A stretch of 64,000 nucleotides of DNA from Akebia trifoliata (Eukaryota > Streptophyta > Magnoliopsida > Ranunculales > Lardizabalaceae): contig JADQWC010000420.1 of NCBI GenBank assembly GCA_017979445.1, positions 1-64,000 on the forward strand, in the 5' to 3' direction. The notes under the pieces were generated by a model. The model did not search any database, was not told where the DNA came from, and saw nothing but the letters and a program-made list of their open reading frames with translations. Numbering within the stretch: position 1 is the stretch's first letter; each line of letters opens with the position of its first letter. Shown in pieces: positions 55,570-64,000 of the stretch. Position numbers and translations under genes: made by a program.

Positions 55570-57000
55570 CGGGTGCTCGGCTAGGTGGTCGGCGATTGCT
55601 TGCCCTTGATGGCTTTTTGAGTGACATAGGTGATGTCAAACTCAGATAACAATAGTTGCCATTTTGCCGTGCGACCTGTTAATGCTGGTTTCTCGAAAAG
55701 ATACTTCAGGGGGTCCATTCTAGCAATAAGCATAGTTGAGTAACTACAGATAGTGGCGTAGTCGTTGAGATGCTCAGACTAATGCGCAGCAAGTCTTCTC
55801 AAGTGTTGAATATTTGCTTCATACTCGGTAAATTTCTTGCTGAGATAGTAAATGGCTTGTTCTTTCCGTCCTGATTCATCGTGTTGCCCTAGCACACACC
55901 CCATTGACGTTTCTTGTACCTAGATGTACATCAGCAAAGGTCGCGCCTAGAGTAGGAGGGACTAGGACTGGTGGATTGAGCAGATATTGCTTAATCTTGT
56001 CGAACGCTTCCTGACAGTCCTTGTTCCACTTCTTTGGCGTGTCTTTCCTTAGTAGCTTGAAGACTGGCTCACAGATAGGCGTAAGCTGCACAATGAAACG
56101 GCTAATATACTGTATCCTCCCCAAGAATGCCCGAACATCTCTCTCTGAAACGGGTGCTTTCATCTCGAGGATATACTTGGTTTTTGTCGGATCTATCTCG
56201 ATGCCTTTTCTGCTAACGATGAAACCTAGTAGTTTGCCCGATGTTGTCCCGAATACACATTTTGCAGGATTTAGCCTTAAACTGTATTTCCTCAGCCTGT
56301 CGAACAACTTCTTTAGATTTACCAGATGATCTTTTTCAATGCTGGATTTAGCAATCATGTCGTCTACATAGACTTCCATTTCCTTGTGGATCATATCGTG
56401 GAATAGTGCGGTCATTGCCCGTTGGTAAGTCGCCCCTACGTTCTTCAGCCCGAATGGCATGACTTTGTAGTGAAAAGTACCCCATGGCGTGATAAATGCA
56501 GTCTTTCCTGGTCTTCTTCCGCCATTTTTATTTGGTTATAGCCTGAAAAGCCGTCCATGAACGAGAATATGCCATGCCCTGCTGTACTATCGACTAGAGT
56601 GTCGATGTGTGGAAGTGGGAAATCATCCTAGGACTGGCCTTGTTTAGGTCCCAATAGTCAACACACATGCGTACCTTCCCATCTTCTTGGGTACTGGGAC
56701 GACATTAGCCAACCACTCAGGATACGTAGAGACTGCAAGAATCCGGCTTCGAACTGTTTCATGACTTCGTCATTGACCTTGAGAGTCCATTCTGGCTTTA
56801 ATCTTCTCAATTTCTCTGCTTAATCGGCTTACTTCCGGAGGCAATTGGTAGCTTGTGTACGACAAGATCTGTGTCCAATCCCGGCATATCCCTGTACAAC
56901 CATGCGAAGACCATCTTGATAATCTTGTAAGAGTTTTTTTGATTTCTTCTTTTGTTGTGACGTTAATAAGCCTTCGATCTTGACAATTCGTGGGTCCTCT
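55570..57000 (-). pseudogene. Element F reverse transcriptase and degenerate RNase H, broken
   Basis: The best open part (56460-55876) has MPFGLKNVGATYQRAM, the catalytic YVDDM (56356-56370) intact, LLGFIVSRKGIEIDPTK and FLGRIQYISRFIVQL. Downstream are the RNase H remnants (FDITYVTQKAIKG near 55620). Upstream, the RT start (TYPEWLANVVP- and VDYWDLNKAS-like pieces near 56720-56640, and FMDGFSGYNQIKM near 56530) is spread over several frames by small deletions. Confidence 0.88.
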
Positions 57001-57526
57001 TTGGTACCAAGATTGATTGAATCTGTATCCTCAATATTTGGCTGAATCCTTTCTCGTGACGTTCTCTACTTTCCAGTCTTCGTCTAAGACTCTTTGATTC
57101 GTCTCTTCTTATCCGTTTCTCTCTCATCTTCTTCTATCCCCATGAGGTCAAAGTCGAGTTCAAGATTGAAATCATACTCGTCCCTTTCAAATTCTGTTTT
57201 ATTGGTACTCATTCGATTGAGACATATCCCTTGAAAACTCTTTTTTTGACTTTTGAAAAATATCTATTTTTTTGTAATTTTAAAAGTTTTGATTTTTTTG
57301 ACTTTTGAGAAATTTTGAGGAATATTATTTTTTTGTTACTTTTCGAATACCTGAAATAAGAAGAACAATCATGCGAATTCGTTAATAAAGATAGGGAGCC
57401 CCAAAACAGTCTTTACCCGAGGACGAGGACTCGTTATGATCCTCGGGCAAACTAGATTGTTTAACGGCATTTTTTTTTTTGAGGCCTCAACAGCCTCAAG
57501 GGTCAATGGGAATTCCTCCCAATTGT
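57001..57526 (-). pseudogene. Element F protease-RT linker, degenerate
   Basis: Acidic region (EYDFNLELDFDLMG near 57150) matching the linker of element A, then an AT-rich patch at about 57240-57360 and a T run near 57470. Several stops. Confidence 0.55.
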
Positions 57527-58700
57527 TCAAAACTTCCCCTTCTCTGAGGGGCGGATGAGATGTGAAAGTGATGTGTTGGGTGATTTGGTCGGTGGTTCGG
57601 AGATAACCATGATCTCCGATTGATTTTTGTCAGATTGGGGCATGGTCCCTCCCAAGCTTGGTGGGATGACGACTGATGCCCAGTCAATGCCCGTTGAAAA
57701 TGGTGAGTCTTCCTTTTGGTCGGTAGTGATTTCCACGTTGGTGGATTTTAAAACGGTCTCGGATAGACTTTCGTTGGAATCCCCATTGAATAGAACATCA
57801 ATGCCTTCTACGAAGGATGGTTGGGACTCAACAACTGAGTCTTCTTGAAAGTGCAGTGGTGCGATTTTTACCGTTTTTGCCCTTTTTGCCAATGGTGGTT
57901 CCGATAGGTTGTCGGGTCTGATATGAGACTTTGAGAAGCTAACGCTAATGTGAGGGACTCGGCCGAGGTTCCAGACATTCGATTCCCGATTTTGCTTTCT
58001 TGCTAGTCGAAGTTCTTTCTTCTTTTCTTTCATTTCTGCTATATCCTTCTTTTGTGGGCCTAAACCCCAGACCAAAATAATGAGTATCCTTTCTTGCTTC
58101 GACCGGTGTAGCTCTTCCTTTCTCCTGGTCCCAACCCTGCTTGGGTCGATAACCTGCCCTCTTCATGATCCGACCAATCATAAGGTTTGCTCTTGATAGC
58201 TTTGCTCTTACCTTCTCCTTCCCCTTCTCGATGTGATTGACAGCCGCGAATTGGTACGAATGGTAGAGTGCCTTGTCCTTCGTCATCTCTATATCAATAA
58301 ATGGCACGTCCGGAGCTCTGCCGGCCGGGATCAAGTTTTCTGCCAAAACGGATATCATTCTCTGTCCCATGATGAATTTGACTCTCTGGTGTAGAGAATA
58401 AGGTACTGCCCCTGCTATGTGGATCCATGGCCTGCCCAGTAATAAATTGAAGGTTGTCGGTATTTCCATGACTTCAAATGTTACTTCGAAGGTGCACGGG
58501 CCTATTGTGATGGGTAAATCCACCTCTCCAAGGAGTCTCTTCTTGAGCTGTCAAAGCCTCGGACGACCTTGTTGTTGGGCTTCACATGAGACCAATCAGC
58601 GTTGAGCTTCCGGAAGGTTTCAAGTGGACAAACATTAAGCGCTGAGCCATTATCAATCAGCACCCTCGCAACCATCATGCCCTTGCATATGACCATGATG
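57527..58700 (-). pseudogene. Element F aspartic protease with G-patch-like tail
   Basis: The active-site RVLIDNGSALNVCPLE lies at about 58670-58630. FNLLLGRPWIHIAGAVPYSL follows in the next open segment (58523-57945), and MKRAGYRPKQGWDQEKGR with YFGLGFRPTKE forms the G-patch-like tail. A frameshift near 58510 splits active site from the later part. Downstream comes a serine-rich linker (58075-57527) with SHIRPDNLSEPPLAKRAK. It aligns with element A throughout. Confidence 0.87.
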
Positions 58701-59428
58701 TTTAGTGGCTCGACGTGCCCCGTTCCTCCAAGGCACAATTCATCTTCAGTGAAAATAATGGGATTGGGGGCCATTATCTGGCCAATCGTTTGTTCTAGTT
58801 GCGTAGGTGAGGTAGTTGCAGGTACATGCGATTTTTCCAAAACTCTCAGTAATGCCTCTTGGTATTCTTCTGACTTTTGCATTAGACCTAGGATACTGAT
58901 TTGAGCTGGCTGTTTGTTCAATCTGTCCACTATATTATGCTCTCTCTTGAGGACGAGCTTAATAAAGTCTGTGGCTTCTTCGTCTGTCACTTTCACTTTT
59001 TCTTCCGTCTTCTCCTCCTTATACAGCTTACCCTTTCCCTTTTGCTTCTTTTCTCTTCGTCGGTCACCCCTTTGCCTTCTTCCTTGATTTTCACCCCCAT
59101 TTTTCGATATTTTTTGTATCGCCCTGCCCTTGTCATATGCCCAATGTCGGCCACCATTGCTTTCTTCATGGCTTCCCCCGGAGGTTGTGGTGATGGTTGT
59201 CTCGTAACTCCAGGGAACTGCCTGGATAGAGTTATAAGGGAATGGTTTGGGTGAGTGTATGGTCATGGGAGGTGGATCGGGTTTTACATTGAGGATGAGA
59301 GAGGTGGTGGCGATGGTTTGATGGAGTGTATGGGATGATGAGCGGTGGTCGTGAAGATGAGGTGTATGGTATATGGAGAGGGGGTCGAGTTGATCCTTGG
59401 GAATATGGTGGTGTGTAGGGTATAACAA
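58502..59428 (-). CDS. Element F gag-protease linker and protease start
   Basis: A 308-codon open segment with a proline/histidine-rich first part (out of frame with the original PPLVIPYT repeats), then a lysine/glutamate-rich stretch (ATDFIKLVLKREHNIVD), then the protease start MAPNPIIFTEDELCLGG and the active site. The segment ends at the frameshift noted for the protease. Confidence 0.75.
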   Translation of the reverse strand: MLYPTHHHIPKDQLDPLSIYHTPHLHDHRSSSHTLHQTIATTSLILNVKPDPPPMTIHSPKPFPYNSIQAVPWSYETTITTTSGGSHEESNGGRHWAYDKGRAIQKISKNGGENQGRRQRGDRRREKKQKGKGKLYKEEKTEEKVKVTDEEATDFIKLVLKREHNIVDRLNKQPAQISILGLMQKSEEYQEALLRVLEKSHVPATTSPTQLEQTIGQIMAPNPIIFTEDELCLGGTGHVEPLNIMVICKGMMVARVLIDNGSALNVCPLETFRKLNADWSHVKPNNKVVRGFDSSRRDSLERWIYPSQ

Positions 59429-60398
59429 GGGGAGGTCGGGTTGAATTTTGATGATGGGGTGATCCGTAAGGTATAACTAAAGGGTCGGGTTCGGTAGCGG
59501 TATTTTGATGAGGGGGATGGATGGTGAGGTTGGCCATTCTGAGAGGTAGCTGTGAATTCTGCGATGAATCTGTATAAACGGTTGACTGTGTTAACCGTTG
59601 ACGTCCTTGATTCCTTCGTGAAGCGTACCCTGACTTTTGCACCGATAGGCGCTATCAAATCCGAGGGATTGAAGTCGAGTTCTCCGCAGATGACATTTAC
59701 CCTATGCCCACTCCCCTCTCCATTGTGAGTAGGTAGGGGGTTTTGATTGATATTCTGTTGTTGGGGTGGGTTGGCAGGTCCATCCAGTATGAGTGCTTTT
59801 TTATCTATCAAATTTTGCACCTGGTGCTTGAGTTGCCAGCACTGATCAGTAGAGTGCCCCGGTGCACCCATGTGAAATTCACAAAACAAGCTGGGGTTAT
59901 ACCCTGGTCCTTTCGCAGCCTCTGGATTTGGTGGTCGTTTCGTGAGGTACTCTCCCCTAAGCAAGAGCGGAAGTAATTCTGTCAACGTCATAGGCAATCT
60001 GGTGAATACTCTGTTTACCCTGTTGGGTCGTGCTTGTTGATTTTGCCCATACTGTGGTACTGGTTGTACTTGCGGAGGAACTGTCTGAAAGAGATTCTGC
60101 GGTGCTGGACCCAAGCAGTTCGAGGTACTGGCGCCCAAGGGACTTGTGGTGCCTGCGGCCTCTGAACTGGTGCCTGAATGAAAAGAGGTTGGCTGGGTTG
60201 TACATTGTTGATTTGAGTTTCCTCTTTCTTTTTGACAAAAGGCACGAACTTCTTCTGTGCCGATGTCCCTGCTGCTGCACTTAGGGATGTGAAGTCAAAT
60301 ATTAAACCAGTTCGGATCCCATCCTCGACCGGTCTGCCACTTGAACAAGATTGGAGAAAGTGCCCGTGGTATGTCCAACCAGATGCGTATAAAGGCAT
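59284..60398 (-). pseudogene. Element F gag C-terminal part with zinc-knuckle-like motif and PPLVIPYT repeats
   Basis: Contains FTRLPMTLTELLPLLLRG, YNPSLFCEFHMGAPGHSTDQC (zinc-knuckle-like, about 59890-59830), LKHQVQNLIDKKALIL and LIAPIGAKVRVRF. A run of PPLVIPYT-type units follows at about 59480-59300. Frame changes near 60290 and 60100 separate it from the capsid part. Confidence 0.82.
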
Positions 60399-61257
60399 GC
60401 CCTAGTGTTGAGATGAACGTGGTGTTCATCTCTTGTTCAGTCATTGCAGGCCTCACTTGTGAAGCAGACTCCCGCCATCTTTGGGCATACTCTTTTACTG
60501 TTTCCCTCTGTTTTCTCACCATTTTAGCCATGTCGTTTCGATCCAATCCCACATCCGTATTGAACCGATAATTATGCCAGAACATTTCAGCCAAGTCTTG
60601 CCAACTTTTGATAAGCGTATGGTCTAATCCGGAAAACCATTTAAGTGCTGGCCCTGTCAAGCTTCTTTGAAACAATTGCACCAGTAGCCTGTCATCTTCG
60701 CCGTATTGGCACATGGATCCGCAGTATAGTTTTAGATGTGACAGAGGACACCCCACCCCACTGTACTTCTCAAACTCCGGACATTTGAACTTGACCGGCA
60801 ACTGTGCATTAGGATAAAAGCAAAGGTCCCTGAATCTTGTTCCTCCTAAAGTATTTGTACCCTTCATCCGTCTCATTTCTTCTTGGAGAGACTCTATCTG
60901 CTGGGCCATTTTGTTATCAGTGGCATTTTTGGCCTCAGGCACCCTGAAGTCACACTCATCATCTGGGATTACCACCGGAGGTGGTTGATTCTGTGGGATG
61001 TAAAGTGGAGGGCCCTGATACATTGGCACCGTAGGAGGTGTGGTAGTCTGTTGATCTGGTCGTGTCTGTTCAAGGGGTTCTGGATTTGATCCAGATGCTT
61101 GGTGCTGAGCGGCTTGCGCTTGTAGGAAGTTAGTATTACTAAAAACAGCCATCAACATTTGTTCTTGTCTTTTCGTTGTTTCTATTAACTTCGCTATCAT
61201 TGCATTAGCTTCAGCAAGTTCACTTGTCGCAGGTTGTGGGTCCTCTGAGTTGCTCAT
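60295..61257 (-). CDS. Element F gag capsid region
   Basis: A 320-codon open frame from MSNSEDPQPATSEL, chosen as the start because the same position starts element A's gag. An N-terminal helical part (IAKLIETTKRQEQMLMAVF) is followed by a proline-rich stretch, then the capsid: GGTRFRDLCFYPNAQLPVKF, DDRLLVQLFQRSLTGPALKW, FWHNYRFNTDVGLDRNDMAK, ETVKEYAQRWRESASQV and TEQEMNTTFISTLGHAFI. It builds the particle shell. A frameshift after residue 300 ends it early. Confidence 0.92.
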   Translation of the reverse strand: MSNSEDPQPATSELAEANAMIAKLIETTKRQEQMLMAVFSNTNFLQAQAAQHQASGSNPEPLEQTRPDQQTTTPPTVPMYQGPPLYIPQNQPPPVVIPDDECDFRVPEAKNATDNKMAQQIESLQEEMRRMKGTNTLGGTRFRDLCFYPNAQLPVKFKCPEFEKYSGVGCPLSHLKLYCGSMCQYGEDDRLLVQLFQRSLTGPALKWFSGLDHTLIKSWQDLAEMFWHNYRFNTDVGLDRNDMAKMVRKQRETVKEYAQRWRESASQVRPAMTEQEMNTTFISTLGHAFIRIWLDIPRALSPILFKWQTGRGWDPNWFNI

Positions 61258-61469
61258 AGTTGATGTAGATCGAAGGAAATACGGAGGCTTCTCAGGTTGT
61301 TGTACTTCTTTCGTTTGGCCACCTTTGGGTACAGAAGACCAAGCATTACTATCTTGTTTACAAAAAGAAAAATGCCTGACATTTTATTAGGTTGGGTAAA
61401 AGTTATTTATTTTAAAGCGAACGAGTTTTAAAGAAAGAGTTCTTTGGTTTGGAGCCGACATTAACGCGA
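61258..61469 (-). other. Sequence immediately upstream of F's gag
   Basis: On the minus strand it ends in codons for KPPYFLRSTSTM just before gag, matching the PPYFL stretch before A's gag. No other content seen. Confidence 0.45.
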
Positions 61470-62285
61470 AGTTGGCATTAACACGGGGACTAGCAAAATA
61501 TTTTGAAAAAGAATTACATCAACACAGAGTTGGCATCGACACGGAGTCGGGAAAATATTTTGAAAAATGTAATTCATCAGCACGGAGCTGGCATCGACAC
61601 GGAGTCGGGAAAACATTTTTGAAAAAGAAATTTCATCAGCACGGAGCTGGCATCGACACGGAGTCGGTAAAATTTAAAAACGATTTCATCAGCACGGAGC
61701 TGGCATCGACACGGAGTCGGTTAAAGCATTTTGAAAAAGTGAAATTTCATCAGCACGGAGCTGGCATCGACACGGAGTCGCTGAAGTATTTTTGAAAGAA
61801 GAAATTTCATCAGCACGGAGCTGGCATTGACACGGAGTCGGTAAAATTTAAAAACGATTTCATCAGCACGGAGCTGGCATCGACACGGAGTCGGTAAAGT
61901 ATTTTGAAAAAATGAAATTTCATCAGCACGGAGCTGGCATCGACACGGAGTCGGTAAAATTTAAAAACGATTTCATCAGCACGGAGCTGGCATGACACGG
62001 AGTCGGTAAAGTATTTTGAAAAAGTGAAATTTCCAGCACGGAGCTGGCATCGACACGGAGTCGGTGAAGTGATTTTGAAAAAAAATTTCATTAGCACGGA
62101 GCTGGCATCGACACGGAGTCGGTAAAGCATTTTGAATTTCATCAGCACGGAGCCGGCATCGACACGGAGTCGGTAAAGGTATTTTAAAAAAGATTTCATC
62201 AGTACGGAGCTGGCATCGACACGGAGTCGGTAAAATTTAAAATGATTACATCAGCACGGAGCTGGCATCAACACGGAGTCGGTAA
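61470..62285 (-). repeat. Minisatellite upstream of F's gag (about 15 copies)
   Basis: A 34-bp core, on the plus strand catcagcacggagctggcat followed by cgacacggagtcgg, is repeated with variable A/T-rich spacers (for example taaaatttaaaaacgattt), giving a total period of about 50-65 bp. On the sense strand of F it contains GCCAGCTCCGTGCTGATG alternating with a CGACTCCGTGTCGATG half, the same two-part pattern as the array in A. Open frames here on both strands are repeat artefacts. Confidence 0.93.
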
Positions 62286-62465
62286 GACTTTGAAAAGAAG
62301 ATTACATTTTGAATTTTGTACACCAACCCATTAAACAATTCATTTATGCCATGATTATCCACAAATATACTGAAAGAAATTTCATTGAACTATTGAAATT
62401 GTTTGACAAATAGGATTTTCATTGAATTACAACTTTCAAATAATCCTGTTTTACATTCTTTTACA
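62286..62465 (-). other. Spacer between minisatellite and ORF1 of F
   Basis: AT-rich, no open frame. It corresponds loosely to 18200-18400 in element B. Confidence 0.4.
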
Positions 62466-63518
62466 TGGACGCTTGGATTTGTTTTGATCGTCATCAGGAT
62501 TGCTGGGACAATTAGGCTTGCTTCTTTTAGTTCTAACGACTGACTCTTTGAACTCTGCTGGTCCATCTGGATACCCTAGGTGCGTTTGTTCCAAGCCTTC
62601 TCAATGAGATGCACTAACTTTTCAGTCAATGGTTCGGAGAAAAAGAATTGTTTGTGTTGAGGTAGCAAAACTCTATAGGTACTCCGTACTGTTCTGGGAT
62701 CAGAGCAGGTTGGTAAAAAGATGTCTCATCCAGTCCGATCAAACGGACATAATAGGATCCTTTGGTACCTAAAACAGGGTAGTCCGTCATCCACCAAGGG
62801 CATCTCAAACCAATATGACGTGCAAGACGAGAATCCAACCATTTGCCCCAAGCCTTGACTGAGTTGTGACGCACTAACATGTTTCTCTTGGAAAAGTGCT
62901 CTGGCCTATACTCGAGGGTTGAAAGAATGTCCACAATTTTGAGACGGTCGCAGAGCCACATATAAAGAGGCGAGGGCTTCCTTTGAAATCCCTTCCCTCA
63001 CCATTTTTTATGGCATCCAAACCTGAGAAGGTTTCAGCTAGAATAAGAGGTACGGGATTGGCTTTTCTAGAGAGCTGGGAAGCTATGTCTATGAAAGACT
63101 CAAGAACAGTTTGACCCTCACTTTTGGAGGTCAGTATGTATTTGGCTAAGATCCCTAAACACAATCGATAGTCTCTAGTGGCTCTCCAAGCATCTGGCTT
63201 TACATTGATGGGATGACTGCGGGAGTGGTATGGACTCAATAAGGGTATTAAATCCAATCTCCCGTTACGGACTAAGGCCTTGGCTTCTTCTTTTGAAATG
63301 TTTAGGCCTGTGGCGAGTTCACCCGAATATCCTGTTTTCAATGAAGGCCTGACTAGAGGACCTGAAGTAGATATCCCCATGATACCACAATAGTCTTCAT
63401 GAGTAGGACACAAGTGCATATGCCCAATGTGGAAGATGTGAAGATATGGGTTCCAACGCTTGGCCATAGCGCGCAAAAGATTCCAATCTATCTCAAACTC
63501 GTGAAAGTACAGGTGCAT
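62466..63518 (-). pseudogene. Element F ORF1 (same family as B's ORF1; DUF7745-like)
   Basis: Readable pieces: LYFHEFEIDWNLLRAMAKRW, MHLCPTHEDYCGIMGISTSG, GELATGLNISKEEAKALVRN, then WLDSRLARHIGLRCPWWMTD and VLGTKGSYYVRLIGLDETSF. The C-terminal part (62600-62466) aligns with EKAWNKRTLGYPDRPAEFKE of B but is frameshifted. Over the stretches compared by eye, nucleotide identity with B's ORF1 is well above that of gag-pol. Function is unknown. Frameshifts near 62985 and 62640 break it, and another precedes the first methionine near 63518 (the B copy extends further upstream). Confidence 0.75.
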
Positions 63519-64000
63519 CTCAACATGAATTTTGCAAAGTTGAATTTCTCTACGGTGTGCATCCCTGTGATGGTTGTTTTGACCAATTGGTCGATTGGGT
63601 TATTGCCTGCAGCCAGCATCCTGAGTTGACACAAGAGAATGTTCAGTACATTTTCAACGTCAATGTAAATTTACTTTTCTTTTGAAAATCTTTTTTCTTA
63701 TGGAAAATACTTTCTTGAAAACACTTTTCTTTTTTGAAAATTTGATTTTCATTTTGATTTAAATGGCCCGGCCTATCATGATCATTGGATCGAGATGGAC
63801 TGGGTCATATTTTTTTGCAAGAAATGGATTCTTTATTGGGTCGGTGTACCCATTTTAATTCTGAAAACAAAATTTTGACCCTTGAGGACAGTCATACACT
63901 TTGATCTTTTATTCACATACATCCACATACATCAATCATCAAGTTCTTTCAACAACCCGGGAACACCCGCGATAAGTTCGAGTCGTGACTTACAGGGAAG
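63519..64000 (-). other. ORF1 start region and leader of F
   Basis: Positions 63519-63620 continue the ORF1 likeness to B (NNPIDQLVKTT piece in another frame). From 63640 the sequence is non-coding and from 63766 to the edge it matches B's leader at 19780-20030. Confidence 0.6.

Larger units (their letters stand above)
48279..64000 (-). mobile_element. Element F: Tat/Ogre-like Ty3/gypsy element, 5' end beyond the window
   Basis: From its 3' LTR (48279-50165) upward on the minus strand: polypurine tract, 3' region with a captured HD-Zip IV fragment, integrase, archaeal-type RNase H, RNase H, RT, protease with G-patch-like tail, gag, a minisatellite, ORF1 and part of the leader. The 5' LTR lies past position 64000. 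Gag-pol is closest to element A, whereas ORF1 and the leader are closest to element B. Frameshifts interrupt gag, RT and integrase. Confidence 0.92.

Noticed and set aside
53741..57526. Assigning F's pol segments as a working polyprotein
   Set aside because: Several frame changes and stops in integrase, RT and linker rule out one product; described as broken domains instead.
61470..62285. Regular repeats with variable spacers, at first sight CRISPR-like
   Set aside because: Plant retrotransposon leader; spacers are short, A/T-rich variants of each other and no cas genes exist here. It is a minisatellite.

Overview
The window is nuclear DNA from a flowering plant and is almost entirely nested LTR retrotransposons. 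Evidence: Ty3/gypsy LTRs, primer-binding sites and polypurine tracts; polyproteins of the Tat/Ogre-like branch, which carry a second 'archaeal-type' RNase H after the ordinary one; and fragments of two plant gene families (an HD-Zip IV transcription factor and a ubiquitin-like protein). The species cannot be named from this sequence. No intact host gene, tRNA or rRNA was seen.

Layout (element letters are used throughout). Positions 1-2152 are the LTR of a minus-strand chromovirus-like element running off the left edge, followed by degenerate sequence to 3727. Element A (plus strand, Tat/Ogre-like) begins with its 5' LTR at 3728-5728 and is split by three later insertions. Element B (minus strand, 6948-24900, about 18 kb, both LTRs present) sits in A's leader minisatellite. 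Solo LTR C (31101-32820, same LTR family as B, perfect 5-bp target duplication) sits in A's reverse transcriptase. Chromovirus D (34348-46532) sits in A's archaeal-type RNase H and carries solo LTR E (41362-44489) inside its own 3' LTR. A's integrase and 3' LTR are absent from the window. A further LTR fragment (46533-47857) and about 400 bp of unassigned sequence follow. Element F (minus strand, Tat/Ogre-like) begins with its 3' LTR at 48279-50165 and runs past the right edge.

In B and F the order on the minus strand is leader, extra ORF1, gag, protease with a G-patch-like tail, RT, degenerate RNase H, archaeal-type RNase H, integrase, long 3' non-coding region, polypurine tract, 3' LTR. All polyproteins carry stops or frameshifts, so none looks autonomous now.

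The most notable content is cargo and mosaicism. F carries about 1.7 kb of a PDF2/ATML1-type HD-Zip IV coding sequence (START domain to C-terminus, no visible introns) between integrase and 3' LTR, and part of it has been amplified into a 60-bp tandem repeat. B carries a fragment encoding the N-terminus of a ubiquitin-like protein, antisense to the element, next to its primer-binding site. F has ORF1 and leader sequence very close to B, but gag-pol closer to A, which suggests exchange of modules. Each Tat element carries its own minisatellites, and A and F share a core motif in theirs.
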